DNA of 64,000 nucleotides from Lingula anatina (GCF_001039355.2 NW_019776024.1:412440-476439); one strand, 5' to 3'; positions 11,020 through 25,700 are shown, counted from the first letter of the stretch. The notes: generated from the sequence alone by a model not told the origin. Program-made: numbers and translations.

Positions 11020-13559
11020 TACTGTATGTGAAAAAAAATAGCATTTTAGTCTGCTTAACATAACTTGGACCCATTGGTAGCTAGGGTAGCACTAACACTC
11101 TCTAATTTAGCCAAATGCTGAAACTGACTTAAAATGGCTAAACAAAAAGGGTTTGATTTGACTCATTTTAGTCAAATTAACACCATCTGGATAACAAATT
11201 GACAAAAAAGTGATGATTTGGCTAAGTGAAAAAAATTGCTAACGCTATCCCAAGGTAGTATACATTATTATAGTGTATAATGGATCCAAAACATAATTAG
11301 ATTTGATGCAACTAAATTCTGAATGATTGCCACATAGTGATGAGATTTGCTCTAATTAAAGCAGGTTTTTATGAGAGAGTAATTAACAGTGTTGGTTATA
11401 ATGAGTAGTTTAAGTTATTTATAACAAGTACAGTAGTTAGTCGCTCATAGAAAGTAATGCTTGTGCTAAATGAAACTACACTTAACATTTAAATTATAGG
11501 AAGTAGACAGCATGGATGGATAATTAAGTCATATGTGACAAGGTCTCATTACTCCAATGTGTTGGTCATTAAAAGATGCATAATTAGTGACTTCATGGTC
11601 AGTTGACAGCTGTCTTTTCTAATGGGAATCATCCAAGTTTTGCTATTTAGCATAAACTAAGGGAGGTTTCATGATTTGGAGGAGAGAGGGTCAAAAATAA
11701 TGGCAGACTAGCGATTACTGTGCAGCACTCACAATAAATAAAAGCTTGTTTCTCTTAAGCACTGTTGTTTTTTTTTATACAAAAGTAAATTTACTATTAT
11801 GTGTTTTACATGTCACTTTTGTATTGCTTTCTTTCTTCTCGCTGAAAGATTAATCCCTCCACGGAGGTTTTCCCACTTTTCCTCTTCTCGTATGACATCA
11901 TATTGTGCCAGATGACTGCCATCATGATGTGTCTTTTAGACTAAGGTAGTATAATTACAGGTCTGTTTGTCATAATCCGTTGAATAACAGCTTTGATCAG
12001 TTGGCTGCTCGTAAGTGTTGATAAAATCAGTTTACGCTTCTTTTTATGCCTTCTGCATATTACTAACTACATCAGTCATGAAGACTCAAGTGACCGGGTA
12101 GGTGCTGGTGTTGTGGGTAAGTGGATATTTGTGTGTATTTTAGTTGATTGAACACTGCATATATTTGTGATAGTTCATTTGGAAGTAAAATGACTGCCAA
12201 GTGCTACAACCTTGGCACAAAATATGTTTTGTACATGTGTCCATAAAGTTTTAGGTAGGTGAGATGATACATACAAGTATATATCACCTGTGCCATGTGG
12301 TGACAGAACCCCAAGGGGACCTACATGTAGTAGGTGTATTTTATAGTGTCTATGTACTAGTAAGGACGTCCTGATGATGAATTTGTGAAAAAGTTAAATA
12401 TCCAATGTAAAAAATGTTAACTATTTGGCCATAAATTAATATACTTACTTGAGCTAAGAATGTGTGATTTGAACATATATCCTCGTATACCTGATAAATA
12501 CATAAAAACATGCATGTGAAAGAAAATGTTTTTGAGTTGTGACATACATTGTCATACCCCAGTTGACATGGGGTGCTATAATAGTTTTATAGTCTACCAG
12601 TATAGTGCACTTTTTTGAAATGTGTTTTATTTATAATATACTGAAATGACAAAATGTGTACAATATATACAGGTTGTATATAGGTACAGTTGTGACAAAT
12701 GTGAGTTGTTTTAAACATTCAATGTAGCATGACCCTGATAATGGGGTAAAAGTTGCCCTTAATGTCACAGTGATGTCAATGTCAACTAGTAAATGGGCCT
12801 GCGTTTCTCAGTCTCACGGGGCAGTTGACCACATGCTGAGAGGGACGTTATGATCAAGATATGCAGTGTTGCATGGCATGGCATCATTTCTATAACACAT
12901 ATAGCACCTGAGGGAGGGGTTGAATATATACTTATCTTTTTAATGGGCTGATATGTAGGAGATTTATGGAATCACATGATGATCATTTTGAATGTCTTTT
13001 TATCAAATGTGCATAATGTAAGATATATGTGCCTATTTTTTAGTTTATTGCAGTCTGATTGAAATTGGTACCTGTATTCATAAGTGTCACAAAAATGACT
13101 TCCTGATTGACTACAATTTTCGTATGGGGGGGGGGGGGGGGGGAGGAGGAGAGATCTAAGTGTAATTATTGGTCCACTTTTTGTCCCCAGCAGTCGGTTT
13201 CATATTCTAGAACAGACAACATATAAGGTGCTCATCGGTTTGCATAAAGATATGTCTGGAACTGTCGCCAGCTCTTTGTTATAGTCAGTACTGTCTGTTA
13301 TGAAAATTATAACACCTGGAAGGTATTCTTAAACAAGCATGGGTTAGGTCTTTCTGTGTTAGTTATGCAATATGTTGGGAAAGTCTTTCCTGTCCGATTT
13401 AAACTGAATATATGAAGGAAGTCAGCATTGGATGTACGGGCATTGTCAAGAGGCATGTGGCGTGTCCTTTATAGCAACACGGTTGTTATGTTGTGGAAAT
13501 GTTCTTTATGTTGTTTGGGGGGAAAAGTTTTTCATAGCCCAGCTTATCTTGTGGCTTAA
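11020..13559. other. No gene recognised
   Basis: Non-coding AT-rich sequence with a poly-G tract at about 13126-13143. No frame with a recognisable domain, no RNA gene and no clear repeat structure was found. Confidence 0.6.
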
Positions 13560-13898
13560 AGAGATAACAACTGTTCATTTTGGCCAAAAAATTAATTTTC
13601 CTGGGGTAAAAAACAATTTTCCCATACTTACCAATGGTTAATGAATTCATTTCTACATTCAAAGTTAGTTCCTGGTTTTTTTCTAAAAAGGATGCTTTTT
13701 AGTAATAATCTCTTAAGAGATTATATTACAGAGTATAGCCGTGTATAGAGGTCACATGATCCGATGACAAGCACAAATGTCAGAATAATTGCTTTGACTG
13801 CCCTCTTTGTGGTAAAATAAAATATGTTATATTTCTATGAGTTGTTTACAATGTTTTTATTGTGAAATATAGATCTCATACGAAGAGTTCTTATCCCT
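13560..13898 (-). mobile_element. TTAA-type MITE, copy 2 (reverse orientation)
   Basis: This is the reverse complement of the MITE at 6355-6692 along most of its length, 339 bases against 338, with scattered substitutions including in both ends. The left flank is TTAA (13556-13559) and the right flank reads TTAT, which I take as a mutated TTAA. It is more diverged at the ends than copy 1, so the two copies are not a recent pair. Confidence 0.85.
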
Positions 13899-16513
13899 TT
13901 ATATTCATTGACCATTTACTGTATACAAGTTAATGATTCCTTCTAGACCTACCTGTGAAACAAATTTGTTTTCCAAATTGTATATATTAAGATATATTTG
14001 ATTTTTAATTTTTGTTTGTTTGTTTGTTTGCTTGTTTGTTTTTCTATATTTGTGTGTGAAATATAATTCCTATATTTATGTTATTTAAACCTATGATTGT
14101 TATGTTCATCAATCTTCTATCAGTATAGCTGATACTGGTAGCTAGCAGTCTGAAGCAGAATAAATCATGCATTCAGATATTATTCTATCTGTGATATAGA
14201 TAAGGCCATGAGTAAATTGATTCCAAGCATAGAATGCGGGTAGATAGTACGTAGGATTATTTTAATTTGGTTTTTCAAGAACAAGTTCTACTTCAGAAAG
14301 TTTGGTATGTACAGTACTAGAACATGTGGCTGTGGTGCACCATAGGCCAAATGATATTTGCTAGTTTTATTGATGTGCACTACCTCTCTACCTGATACTG
14401 ACAGGAAGAAGGAATAGTATGTATTTATTATCATTGGATTGAGTTACCTAGAACAACTGTTGTAAGTGGAAAACAGCAATTTGCTAATTGCTTTTACAGT
14501 AATTAGATATTCCAAGTGTTTTTATTTCTAGGAAGCATGGTCAATGGAAAAATGTTATTCTAGATTTTTTATCAATATTTCAATTATCTTCAGACATTCT
14601 GCTGGAATGCTATAAATGAGTTGATTTTATGCATTAATTTTTTATTCAGAAATATGAGGTCTGACATGTTATCAGAGTAATTTTAGAAAGGAAAGTCTGA
14701 TAGTTGTCAATTTCCAGCTTGAAAACTTCAAGAGTATTTTAAGTCTTTGTTGATTTGGAACTTTGTAGCAATGCAACTGTGGCAAAATATTTCTGTATAT
14801 CAATATTTACTGTCCCTGTTTATATATTCGAGTCAGTGAAATTTGTCTAGCAACATTATATCAATGCAGGTGGAACCAACCATAAAATGTGGGATTTGAT
14901 TGAGTTTAGTGCATATCCAGCCTATGCATCATGCAGTATATATGTATGTATGTAATGTGAAGGACTAGATCTCAGTAGATGTGGGTGAGAGCATTTTCAT
15001 CAATTTTATATGCTATATTATATGTTAGCACTAGTTATGCTTATTTCAGTTGGTATATAGTGTAATATGTGCTGCTTAGAAATGACAAGTATGCTTTAAC
15101 ATTTCAATCAACAAATTTAATTTGGTATATATTTTTCAACTTTTTCACTACACCTGCATGGCCTGGACTTGTACTGGAACTTGACTGGAGCTTCCTGCAG
15201 GGCCTAAGAATGAGCACAGTCAGTGTGATTAAGATCTTATTTTTAACTTGGATAATTTACATCCTCAAATTAAGTTGTCGGCTCACCCAGGTAGCTGATA
15301 AGATTGTCTGGACATACCTGTTTCACTGATTCCATGTGCTACTTCAAGAGTGTTTTGTGGGAAATTACTAGAGATTGGGGGTTTGTTGAATGAAGTCTTA
15401 CATAAGGAGGTACATGTACATGGTGGATGTTTAAGTACTAGTAAGTGATTAGAAACAAAGGAAAGTACATTTTTGAGGGATATTGCTGATCAAACAGTTA
15501 ACAGATTCTTTTTCAAAGTTTGTTTCATATATTTGTGAAAGGTAATTTCTTATCTGAACTGGCTGATGCATAAGCATGTATATTTCAGGTAAAATGTATG
15601 ACATATTAATGGAAGGCTAAGATTTTAAAGTGGATAGCACTGCTGTCACATTGACTGTTTTGCTGTCTTCTTTAAATGATGCTTTTATGAGGCAGGTACG
15701 AAGCAGAACTTTTGTTGTTTAACTATTTTGCAAATCAGAAAAAGAGACATCACTTTAATACTATTTAGTTTACTTTAACAGTTGCTTGATAGTTTTTATT
15801 ATTGGGTTAGGTTCGTTAAGTCATATAAAATATATTCAAGTGTAACCTGATAAGATTTAGTTTGCAGCAGGTTCAAATGTAAGGAAGATAATCCAGCAGT
15901 TCAGGTAATGGTAAGGTACACTGTAGATTGGACTGACTGATACACATCAGGTATTGATATATCGTGTTTTTTTATGAGAACAAATTTGGCATGACAGGTA
16001 AAGTGCACATCATACTGTTTTGTATATACATTATAAAATTATTGAATAGATGAGGAGTTTGAAAGAAACCCTCATTTTCTGTATTTGAACATATGAGAAA
16101 TATGATTTTTATGTGGTAAATTAGTATCTGAATATTTCTGTAAATAATGCTTCATTGCTACCATATGGCACTTGACTTGTTAAGCATGATAAATCACACT
16201 AAGATAAATAAATGGTCCCAAGGAATGCTCATGCTTGGACATAACATAGATATTAAAATATACTCTGTAGATCAAACAATATACAATTAAGCGCTGGTTT
16301 TCTCACATACAACAGGGAGATGTATAATGTTGCCAGCTGTGAAACAATACAAATTATCTGGTACCACCATGATTTTACCTGAGATATTATGCTTCATAGA
16401 TTGCCCAATGCATCACAGTGGCATTTATGCTCTGTAGTTATTAGAACACACCTTTGACTACATTATTAAAGTATTTATATCAATAACTGAAGTAATTTCT
16501 ACTTTTCATTCAG
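13899..16513. other. No gene recognised upstream of the CRACR2A leader
   Basis: Apart from the TTTG microsatellite, no coding frame, RNA gene or repeat is recognised. The 86-codon plus-strand frame at 15069-15329 is hydrophobic in places but matches nothing I know. This region may be intronic if the CRACR2A leader begins near 4-5 kb. Confidence 0.55.
14009..14043. repeat. (TTTG)n microsatellite
   Basis: A tetranucleotide run with one interruption (CTTG), in non-coding sequence. Confidence 0.8.
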
Positions 16514-16708
16514 GCAGAACTTTTGCTTCCATGTGCAATAAGCAACTTAGAATGAGGAAGGCAGTTGACTTTGATCTATGGAGAATCCTCAGTTCAACTG
16601 GAATATGGGCATAGCACCCTGTTATTAAAAATGAAGCATGGAGAAATGATAACAACATAAATAAAAATCTTGCCTGCCAAAACTGTGACTCACAATAATA
16701 TGTGAATA
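16514..16708 (+). promoter_or_regulatory. CRACR2A 5' leader exon with upstream start codons
   Basis: A pyrimidine-rich acceptor (TTCATTCAG) ends at 16513. The 195 bases to the main ATG hold several upstream ATGs. One opens a 27-codon frame (16531-16614). Another is immediately followed by TGA (ATGTGA, 16700-16705), only three bases before the main ATG. The in-frame TGA at 16703-16705 also closes the main frame upstream, which supports the start chosen for the protein. Such leaders usually reduce translation of the main frame; that effect is inference here. Confidence 0.55.
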
Positions 16709-19700
16709 ATGGCTACTACTACCAACGCACAAGAGGAGTTAGATGCTGTTAGTTCTCCTCCATCAGCCGGGGACATTCATGTCATCATGGCAGAAAAGGC
16801 ACACGAGTTATTCGCTATTTGCGATAAAGAAGAAAAAGGATTTATTACTAAAAGAGACATGCAGAGGCTTCAGTCTGAACTTCCTCTCTCACCAGATCAA
16901 CTGGAAGCAGTTTTTGACTCGCTAGATCAGGATGGAAATGGATTCCTGACCTTGGATGAGTTCACAGAAGGCTTTGGTAAGTGACCCATGACTGCAAAAT
17001 TGATTAATTATTTTTCTTTTAAAGTTAGGTTTTGTTATCAGTTTAGGTTATTTATAGTTACATTTCATAACCAATTCTCTATGGCATATATTATAAGATT
17101 CAGTTTTGTGAGGAGAATATATGTGAGGATGTCAAACACCCTATTCATCTTTTCTTTTTGAAATTATTTGTCATTTCAAGTGTGCTCTGATTTGCATAAC
17201 AAGCCATAATAACATATTGCATCTGACTTTTTTGTCAGTGCATTATCAATTGAAATAAGGTCTACTTTGCATGAGTAGTGCACCATATCAGTTGTGGCGA
17301 GACTGGATTTCGCGACGAGAATATATGATAACCTTTAATAGCAGGAGGTAATGACTTTAGCCACTGTATGCTGGTGGATTTCACTGGATTTCACTGTAAA
17401 TATCAAACCGTCTGCTGCATTTTGAGAATTTTTGTGTTAAATGTTACTGTGTCAACTCCATAATAGATTGACAGATGTTTGATGACAACTGTGTCATAAT
17501 TATTTCCTTGGCTGCAGCTGTTTTTATAGAAAGTTTCTCTTATTTCTAAGAAGATCCTCAAAGGAAATGGGAGAGGAGAGGGGTAGGTGGCTTCCATAAG
17601 CATGACACACTAGGCACAATTTGACTTAATGTTTTCTATTATGTTTCGTGTCTTTCCTGTTCATAGTTTTCATTTTCCTTGTATAGTAAGTATGTGCATG
17701 TCAAAATTGCAAGTTTTTATAATGTAATTATGTGCATTTGAAGAAGTTTTCGATGTACTCTTTTTCATATCTTTTGTGTGTTTTGTTGTTTGAGAGAAAT
17801 GTGCATTTCTTTGTTAAATGACATTCACACATTCCTTCAGAAGGTTTAAGCATTAGTATGCATGGCTTCAGACAGGCTGACACAGATCACTCACTGTTGC
17901 ATGTAAACCCCTTTTTAAAGATTACCATTGAATAATGATATAAAATATCCAAGTAGATTTAATATATGATTGAATTATTTCAATATACCCTCATGGCAAA
18001 AAATGTTTTATTGTTTTTATCTATTTGTATGGGACAAGGATAAACATTATGGCTGAGTGTATTTTCCATGAATTTCTTATTACAGCTACTAGTATATGGT
18101 CAAGATTTCCAACTTTAAATATCAATTCATCAAAAATTTAACAGCACTACAGACCTCTCTGCTGTACTTAAATTCATTACACTGTTCGTACTCCATGTAA
18201 ATTTATGCTCATCTGAAGACTGAAGACTGCTCATTTGAAGACTAGCTGTTCCTCTTCCTCATAAGGGTTTTACTCTGAGGCGTAGGTGCTGTGACTGGAT
18301 CATGTTATGGCAGGGTTGGTGGGGGGGGGGATTACCCTTAACTGGGTTTATGATGCTGACGTCATTGTGATCGGGTAGCTCCTGTTCACTCTTTTTGGTA
18401 TTTACTCCAACACCTGCATAGAAATTCATTTTAAAAGCAACCTGTATGTTGACATGAATCAAATGACTCATCCTGTCACCTGTCCCAGCAATAGAGGTTA
18501 GGTGAACATCCTCTGTGATGTAATAGATAGAGAAAATTAATAAATCAGGTGATGACAGGAAACAAATGCAGTTCTAAGGGACATGTTAGTACTTACTAAG
18601 TGTTTTACCACAGAGATGACCAAGTTATTTCAGGTGACCATCATACTAACAATTAAGATACAACATTTCACACATGGGATGAAATTTGATTCAGATTGTG
18701 AAGTACTCTCTAAAAGATACGTAGGTTTTGAATGTATTTTATTTACTTTTTCCCCAATGTCCAAGGTGCACTTTACCTCTTCCTTTTTAAAATTTGTATC
18801 AAAAAATTTCTAGATAAGTTTTGATTTCAGTTTATGCTGAAAATAGTTAGTTGGCATCTTTTTGTCACCATAAGTTCCTTCGTAATTTTAAATTAAAAAT
18901 TTTTTTCATTAAACTAATGCAGTCCAAATTATGTAAGTATGGGTTCATTTTCATCTATAAAAAATATTATGCTTGTAACTTGATAAAAGATATCTCCTCT
19001 TATTTTTTGTCTTGTTTTGTAAGGGTGGTTCATTAAATGGTAACCTTTTTGGTCATGTAAATATACATTTTTGTCACTTTACTGTAAGCTATTGCAATAG
19101 GGAATGCGGTTGTTAAAATTTTTTCAAACTTCATTCATGCATATGTAGACAGATATATTTAATTTACACTACACTTTATAAGAAACATCTATCAGCTATC
19201 TCTACAGATTAAAGGCACACGCCATGAAATTTACCTGCTGAGATGGATTTGCTTGGGAAAATGAGCAATTTTCTTGTACTTATAAATTATTTATCTATCC
19301 CTCTCTGCACTTGTGTTCAACCTTTGATAAAATTTATAAAGGTTGATTTTAGCTTAAAATGACTGGCCAGTTATTATAACAGTCACCACTTTCCTATAAG
19401 CATCAATGGATATTTACCAACATCAGGTATGCCTCCCCCCCCCCCCCCAAAAAAAAAATACTTAAGGGGTTAAATCGTTTTGAGGTGTTGAAACTCCTTG
19501 CTATAACATTCACATGTAATTACCTTTCACCCAACTTCCTGTTCCATGCTATCAGAGTAGTCATTTGTGATACATGGTGTACCTTATCTATATTACTTCT
19601 TATCATTATGAATTACAACTGTGTCACATACGGTTGCAGCCCATGCAAATGACTGCAAACAGTGACTGAAGTGTTCTGCATTTTACAATATTTACATCTG

Positions 19701-22700
19701 CTACTGGTTACACTATTATAAAAGTCCATTTAATATGTGATATCAGACAAAATAACTACTTGCCAATATTAATAATCTTTATGTTGCAAACTTCCCTCAA
19801 GTTTTCATGCATGTAATGATATATTTAACAGGTAGATTATCTGTTGTATTTAATTAAAAGTAGAAGTCTGTAAATGCATATTGTTTCCCAACTAAATTAA
19901 CTCTTACCAGCATCATTAGCCTGTGTTAAAGAAGTGACTCACAATTTTATGGCTTACAGTAGAATTAACACCTCTGCAAGTCCATACTCATACCTTATGC
20001 AATTCTCTTGCTGAATTGTGTTTGTCCGTCTTCTGATTCCTATTGTGAAGTTTTCAGCCTGTGATGTATTTTTAGGAAGCTAAAATGAAGACATGATATC
20101 TGAAATAATGAAATTTTATTTTGTTTATTGTAAAATTTCTTCATTAAAAACAAGTTGTATTTAGAATGTTTTTGCACATTTTTTTCTTTTCTTCAATATT
20201 TGTTTATTGATTTTTATGTGTATGTGTGTGTGAGAGAGAGAGATAAGAATTCTTTTTCTGAAAAAGCAGGAAGCGGTCTGTGGTTGCAGTCAAGTGCCTG
20301 CTATCCAACTCTGTGTTATGTGAGCTCCATTGTTTAGTAAGAAAACAGTCCTCATAAGTCATAACATATTGAAATTTCACTATAACATATACTATTTAAT
20401 CACATACAGGTAGTTTCCTGGGTTTAGCCACCTCCATGCAACCAGAGAGTAATAGTGGGGAAGCAGTATATGGGGACGACCTTGTTGACCCTAATGAGGA
20501 GACTGAACTTTTTCTGGACATGATGAAGAATGTGGGTGCCTATGACATGTTTGAAGAGTAAGTCTTATTGAGTTACTTTCTTTGATGACTGTATTAAGTC
20601 AATGTTCAGTGAGGACCATGCTGTTGTGCTTGGATGTGTCACAACACAATCGTGTTGTCATGTCTCAACTACTGCACTTTTACTGTGAATTGAACATTAT
20701 GCTTCACAGAAAAGAAAAATGATTTTTGTTGTTGTGCTTTTACAATACATTACACATAACAGTCTTGTCATGAATTACATCTCAAATTAGATGTCTTTTA
20801 TGGCATTACAATGTGCTGAATTGTTAATGTTTTCAATCAAAAGTTGGTAGTTACCTCAAGTGAAGTTTTTTTTTTTTTTTTTTAATTTTAAACTTTCTTG
20901 TGTTAAGGTTTATTTTGCTGCAGCAGTTTCTAGCATTTATTGATTTTTCAGCCAAACAACTATCAAAAACATGTGGTGTAGATTGCGTAAAGATGAGCCA
21001 GAAGTACTGTCTTCCTTTGAACAATTCCTTTCCAAAGTGTCAGGTGAAATAAAAAGATCTCAAGCAGATTTTGACACCCTTGAATCAGCATTGAAAAGGT
21101 ATGTAGGCTCTTTTTTCCTTATATGATTTAGAATAGTGTAAATATTCTTTGGCAGCTGATATGATATTTAAAAGCAAGTTCAGAAAGTTCATAAAATGAT
21201 TTACCCATCAGGGAATTCATGTCATCACTTGGAAATTGAACTGACTGAAAATTTTAATTATCATCTCTGAAAAAGGTCATGTCAATATTTTCCCTATCAG
21301 TTGAATATGATGATAACATCATTGACAGATTGCAAATATTTTATAACAGCCATGGCATATAAAGCAAGTTATGACTGGCATGTACAAAAAAGCTAAAGCT
21401 GCTGCAGATACATGTTGGCTTTTTGTTAGACATCAGTTCTCTTTGCCAGAGAAATTGATGCCCTTTTTCTATAAGAGATATGAGATACAAATGCTGTAGT
21501 TTACATCAGAAGTTAAATGAAACTTATTATGTCTAGGGGTAAAATTTTAACACCATTTTATATGCTGCTTTTCTTGTCACTATATAATTTTTCAATAAAC
21601 CAATGATTAAATCCCTTAAATCTTTCCATAAGTATTGAAGTGCATATTCATATATATAATACTTGACTTCTTTAGAATGAAAGTCAAAAAGAGGCCATGA
21701 CTTTTTTGTTGAATGTTTCATGTCTTCATCATATTCTTGCTCCTGGGTTTTTCTAAGAACCGTTTTCTTCTATGGTGGCATGTGTCTTCAAGCTGAACAA
21801 AGTATGTTGAGTATTAAGCATTTGGCTTTTCTCTTAAATGCCCCTTTAAAAGCTCAAATACCCAGAGGCATTGTAACCATAGTATGTTTAGTGACACATA
21901 CAAAATCAATATTCCTCAGAGTCTGGAATGAAGTTCTCCAATGATTACTCTTTACTTGCAAACCGTCTTGATCCAGTTGATTAATTTTCACTTGGTGCTC
22001 AGTGTGGATGACTGATGAGCTAAAATGCCTTTGTTTTTGAGTTCTTTATTGATTTTGTCAACTTTTTTTAATTGAGAGGCTAGATGATTCATCATTCCTA
22101 AAAGTTGTTCATCACCGTTATTAACAATATTATGGTGAATTCCATGAATTATATGCCACACACTTTGTTCCTGAGGTCATATGATGATAAATCATTCTCA
22201 TTTCACATTCATCTGATGTCAGTGAATAATGAAATAGATATCATCTACGCAAATTAAAGTATTGTATGGACCTTGACTGCATCAATTTGAAAGTGATAAG
22301 TGATTGCAACAGTGAGTTGACAGTATAACTGCATCCATGAATAAAGATGAGAAATCTGGCAAAAAATACACATATGCATATTTGTGATATTGATTTTTTT
22401 AAAAACAGAATTGTAAACTATACTCAACATTGTTGGTGGTCCAGTTGGACGGATGAATTTAGGATCGAAATGATTATGCTATGTCCTCACACGCACGATC
22501 TGTGTGCATTCATTTACTCCCTTATACCTTGTTACCTCTTATCTACTCATTGATATTGACTTTTCAATTGATGCATGCTGAAATAAGTGTCATCTGCTGC
22601 TTTTCAGCAAAAGCTCTGCGCATGATCAAGAAGTCAGAAAACTATATGAGGAGATGGAGCACCAGATTAAGCAAGAGAAAGAGCGGATACTGTCTGAGGT

Positions 22701-25700
22701 ACACACCGGATATTTAATTATTTCATTGCATTAGGAGTGTGGAAATTAGCCTCACATCTGCTAAATTTACAGCAGGGAAATTGACTTTGGCTTCCTTCAT
22801 CACTGATAATTGCCCAATTTCTTGTCTCACGCTGTCATCTGTTGTCTGTTATAATTGATATATTTGGTGGTGGAAGGAACAATGTTGCACAAAAACATTG
22901 TTTGTGAGGAGAACCTGCATGCTCTTGACGATGAATTGAGGAGACTCATTTTTGCAAGGGTGGTTTACCATTGTGTTTGGCTGGAAAGGGTAAGAGTACA
23001 TATTGTATTTTTATATGTGATTGAGTTAGATTTCACTCTTACATACTTATATGTTATTGACCAATTTTATCAGCACATATATTTTGAAAGAAGGCATGCT
23101 GTTATTGTAGGGTATATTTACACATAATTGTACTTACACATAATTGATATATGTTCTGGTTTAGTATTTCAAATGCCTTTAAATGTTACAGTACATATTT
23201 GAGTGATTAACTTCTGTTTGAAAAAGGAAAAATGTCATTCTTACTTCGCTCTTTGTACGTTATGAGTCTTTCAAAATATTAGAATTCCTTAGAAATTTTG
23301 TATAAAGAAAAATATTCAAATTTATCCATGAAATGGGGAGTGTTAATCTTGCAAAAGAACTGAAGATGTAATGATATGAATTGAANATCATCTCTGAAAA
23401 AGGTCATGTCAATATTTTCCCTATCAGTTGAATATGATGATAACATCATTGACAGATTGCAAATATTTTATAACAGCCATGGCATATAAAGCAAGTTATG
23501 ACTGGCATGTACAAAAAGCTAAAGCTGCTGCAGATACATGTTGGCTTTTTGTTAGACATCAGTTCTCTTTGCCAGAGAAATTGATGCCCTTTTTCTATAA
23601 GAGATATGAGATACAAATGCTGTAGTTTACATCAAAAGTTAAATGAAACTTATTATGTCTAGGGGTAAAATTTTAACACCATTTTATATGCTGCTTTTCT
23701 TGTCACTATATAATTTTTATTTATCAATAAACCAATGATTAAATCCCTTAAATCTTTCCATAAGTATTGAAGTGCATATTCATATATATAATACTTGACT
23801 TCTTTAGAATGAAAGTCAAAAAGAGGCCATGACTTTTTTGTTGAATGTTTCATGTCTTCATCATATTCTTGCTCCTGGGTTTTTCTAAGAACCGTTTTCT
23901 TCTATGGTGGCATGTGTCTTCAAGCTGAACAAAGTATGTTGAGTATTAAGCATTTGGCTTTTCTCTTAAATGCCCCTTTAAAAGCTCAAATACCCAGAGG
24001 CATTGTAACCATAGTATGTTTAGTGACACATACAAAATCAATATTCCTCAGAGTCTGGAATGAAGTTCTCCAATGATTACTCTTTACTTGCAAACCGTCT
24101 TGATCCAGTTGATTAATTTTCACTTGGTGCTCAGTGTGGATGACTGATGAGCTAAAATGCCTTTGTTTTTGAGTTCTTTATTGATTTTGTCAACTTTTTT
24201 TAATTGAGAGGCTAGATGATTCATCATTCCTAAAAGTTGTTCATCACCGTTATTAACAATATTATGGTGAATTCCATGAATTATATGCCACACACTTTGT
24301 TCCTGAGGTCATATGATGATAAATCATTCTCATTTCACATTCATCTGATGTCAGTGAATAATGAAATAGATATCATCTACGCAAATTAAAGTATTGTATG
24401 GACCTTGACTGCATCAATTTGAAAGTGATAAGTGATTGCAACAGTGAGTTGACAGTATAACTGCATCCATGAATAAAGATGAGAAATCTGGCAAAAAATA
24501 CACATATGCATATTTGTGATATTGATTTTTTTAAAAACAGAATTGTAAACTATACTCAACATTGTTGGTGGTCCAGTTGGACGGATGAATTTAGGATCGA
24601 AATGATTATGCTATGTCCTCACACGCACGATCTGTGTGCATTCATTTACTCCCTTATACCTTGTTACCTCTTATCTACTCATTGATATTGACTTTTCAAT
24701 TGATGCATGCTGAAATAAGTGTCATCTGCTGCTTTTCAGCAAAAGCTCTGCGCATGATCAAGAAGTCAGAAAACTATATGAGGAGATGGAGCACCAGATT
24801 AAGCAAGAGAAAGAGCGGATACTGTCTGAGGTACACACCGGATATTTAATTATTTCATTGCATTAGGAGTGTGGAAATTAGCCTCACATCTGCTAAATTT
24901 ACAGCAGGGAAATTGACTTTGGCTTCCTTCATCACTGATAATTGCCCAATTTCTTGTCTCACGCTGTCATCTGTTGTCTGTTATAATTGATATATTTGGT
25001 GGTGGAAGGAACAATGTTGCACAAAAACATTGTTTGTGAGGAGAACCTGCATGCTCTTGACGATGAATTGAGGAGACTCATTTTTGCAAGGGTGGTTTAC
25101 CATTGTGTTTGGCTGGAAAGGGTAAGAGTACATATTGTATTTTTATATGTGATTGAGTTAGATTTCACTCTTACATACTTATATGTTATTGACCAATTTT
25201 ATCAGCACATATATTTTGAAAGAAGGCATGCTGTTATTGTAGGGTATATTTACACATAATTGTACTTACACATAATTGATATATGTTCTGGTTTAGTATT
25301 TCAAATGCCTTTAAATGTTACAGTACATATTTGAGTGATTAACTTCTGTTTGAAAAAGGAAAAATGTCATTCTTACTTCGCTCTTTGTACGTTATGAGTC
25401 TTTCAAAATATTAGAATTCCTTAGAAATTTTGTATAAAGAAAAATATTCAAATTTATCCATGAAATGGGGAGTGTTAATCTTGCAAAAGAACTGAAGATG
25501 TAATGATATGAATTGAAANAGTGAATAAAAAGAAGTGATAACTGTTCATACATTCCTGCAAAACAATCTTTACTTGGAAAATCCTTACTAAAGACATTCA
25601 TTTTGGCTAAGAAAATCTATTTTGATCAGATTACCAAGTCTGATTATGAGGCATAGAAAGCTTGTTAAGCAATGCCATTGTTGTCAGACACTCCTTAGTT

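Noticed and set aside
12361-12420. Another CTGATGA followed by a GAAA-like motif
   Set aside because: There is no hairpin between the motifs and no flanking complementarity, so it is not hammerhead-like.
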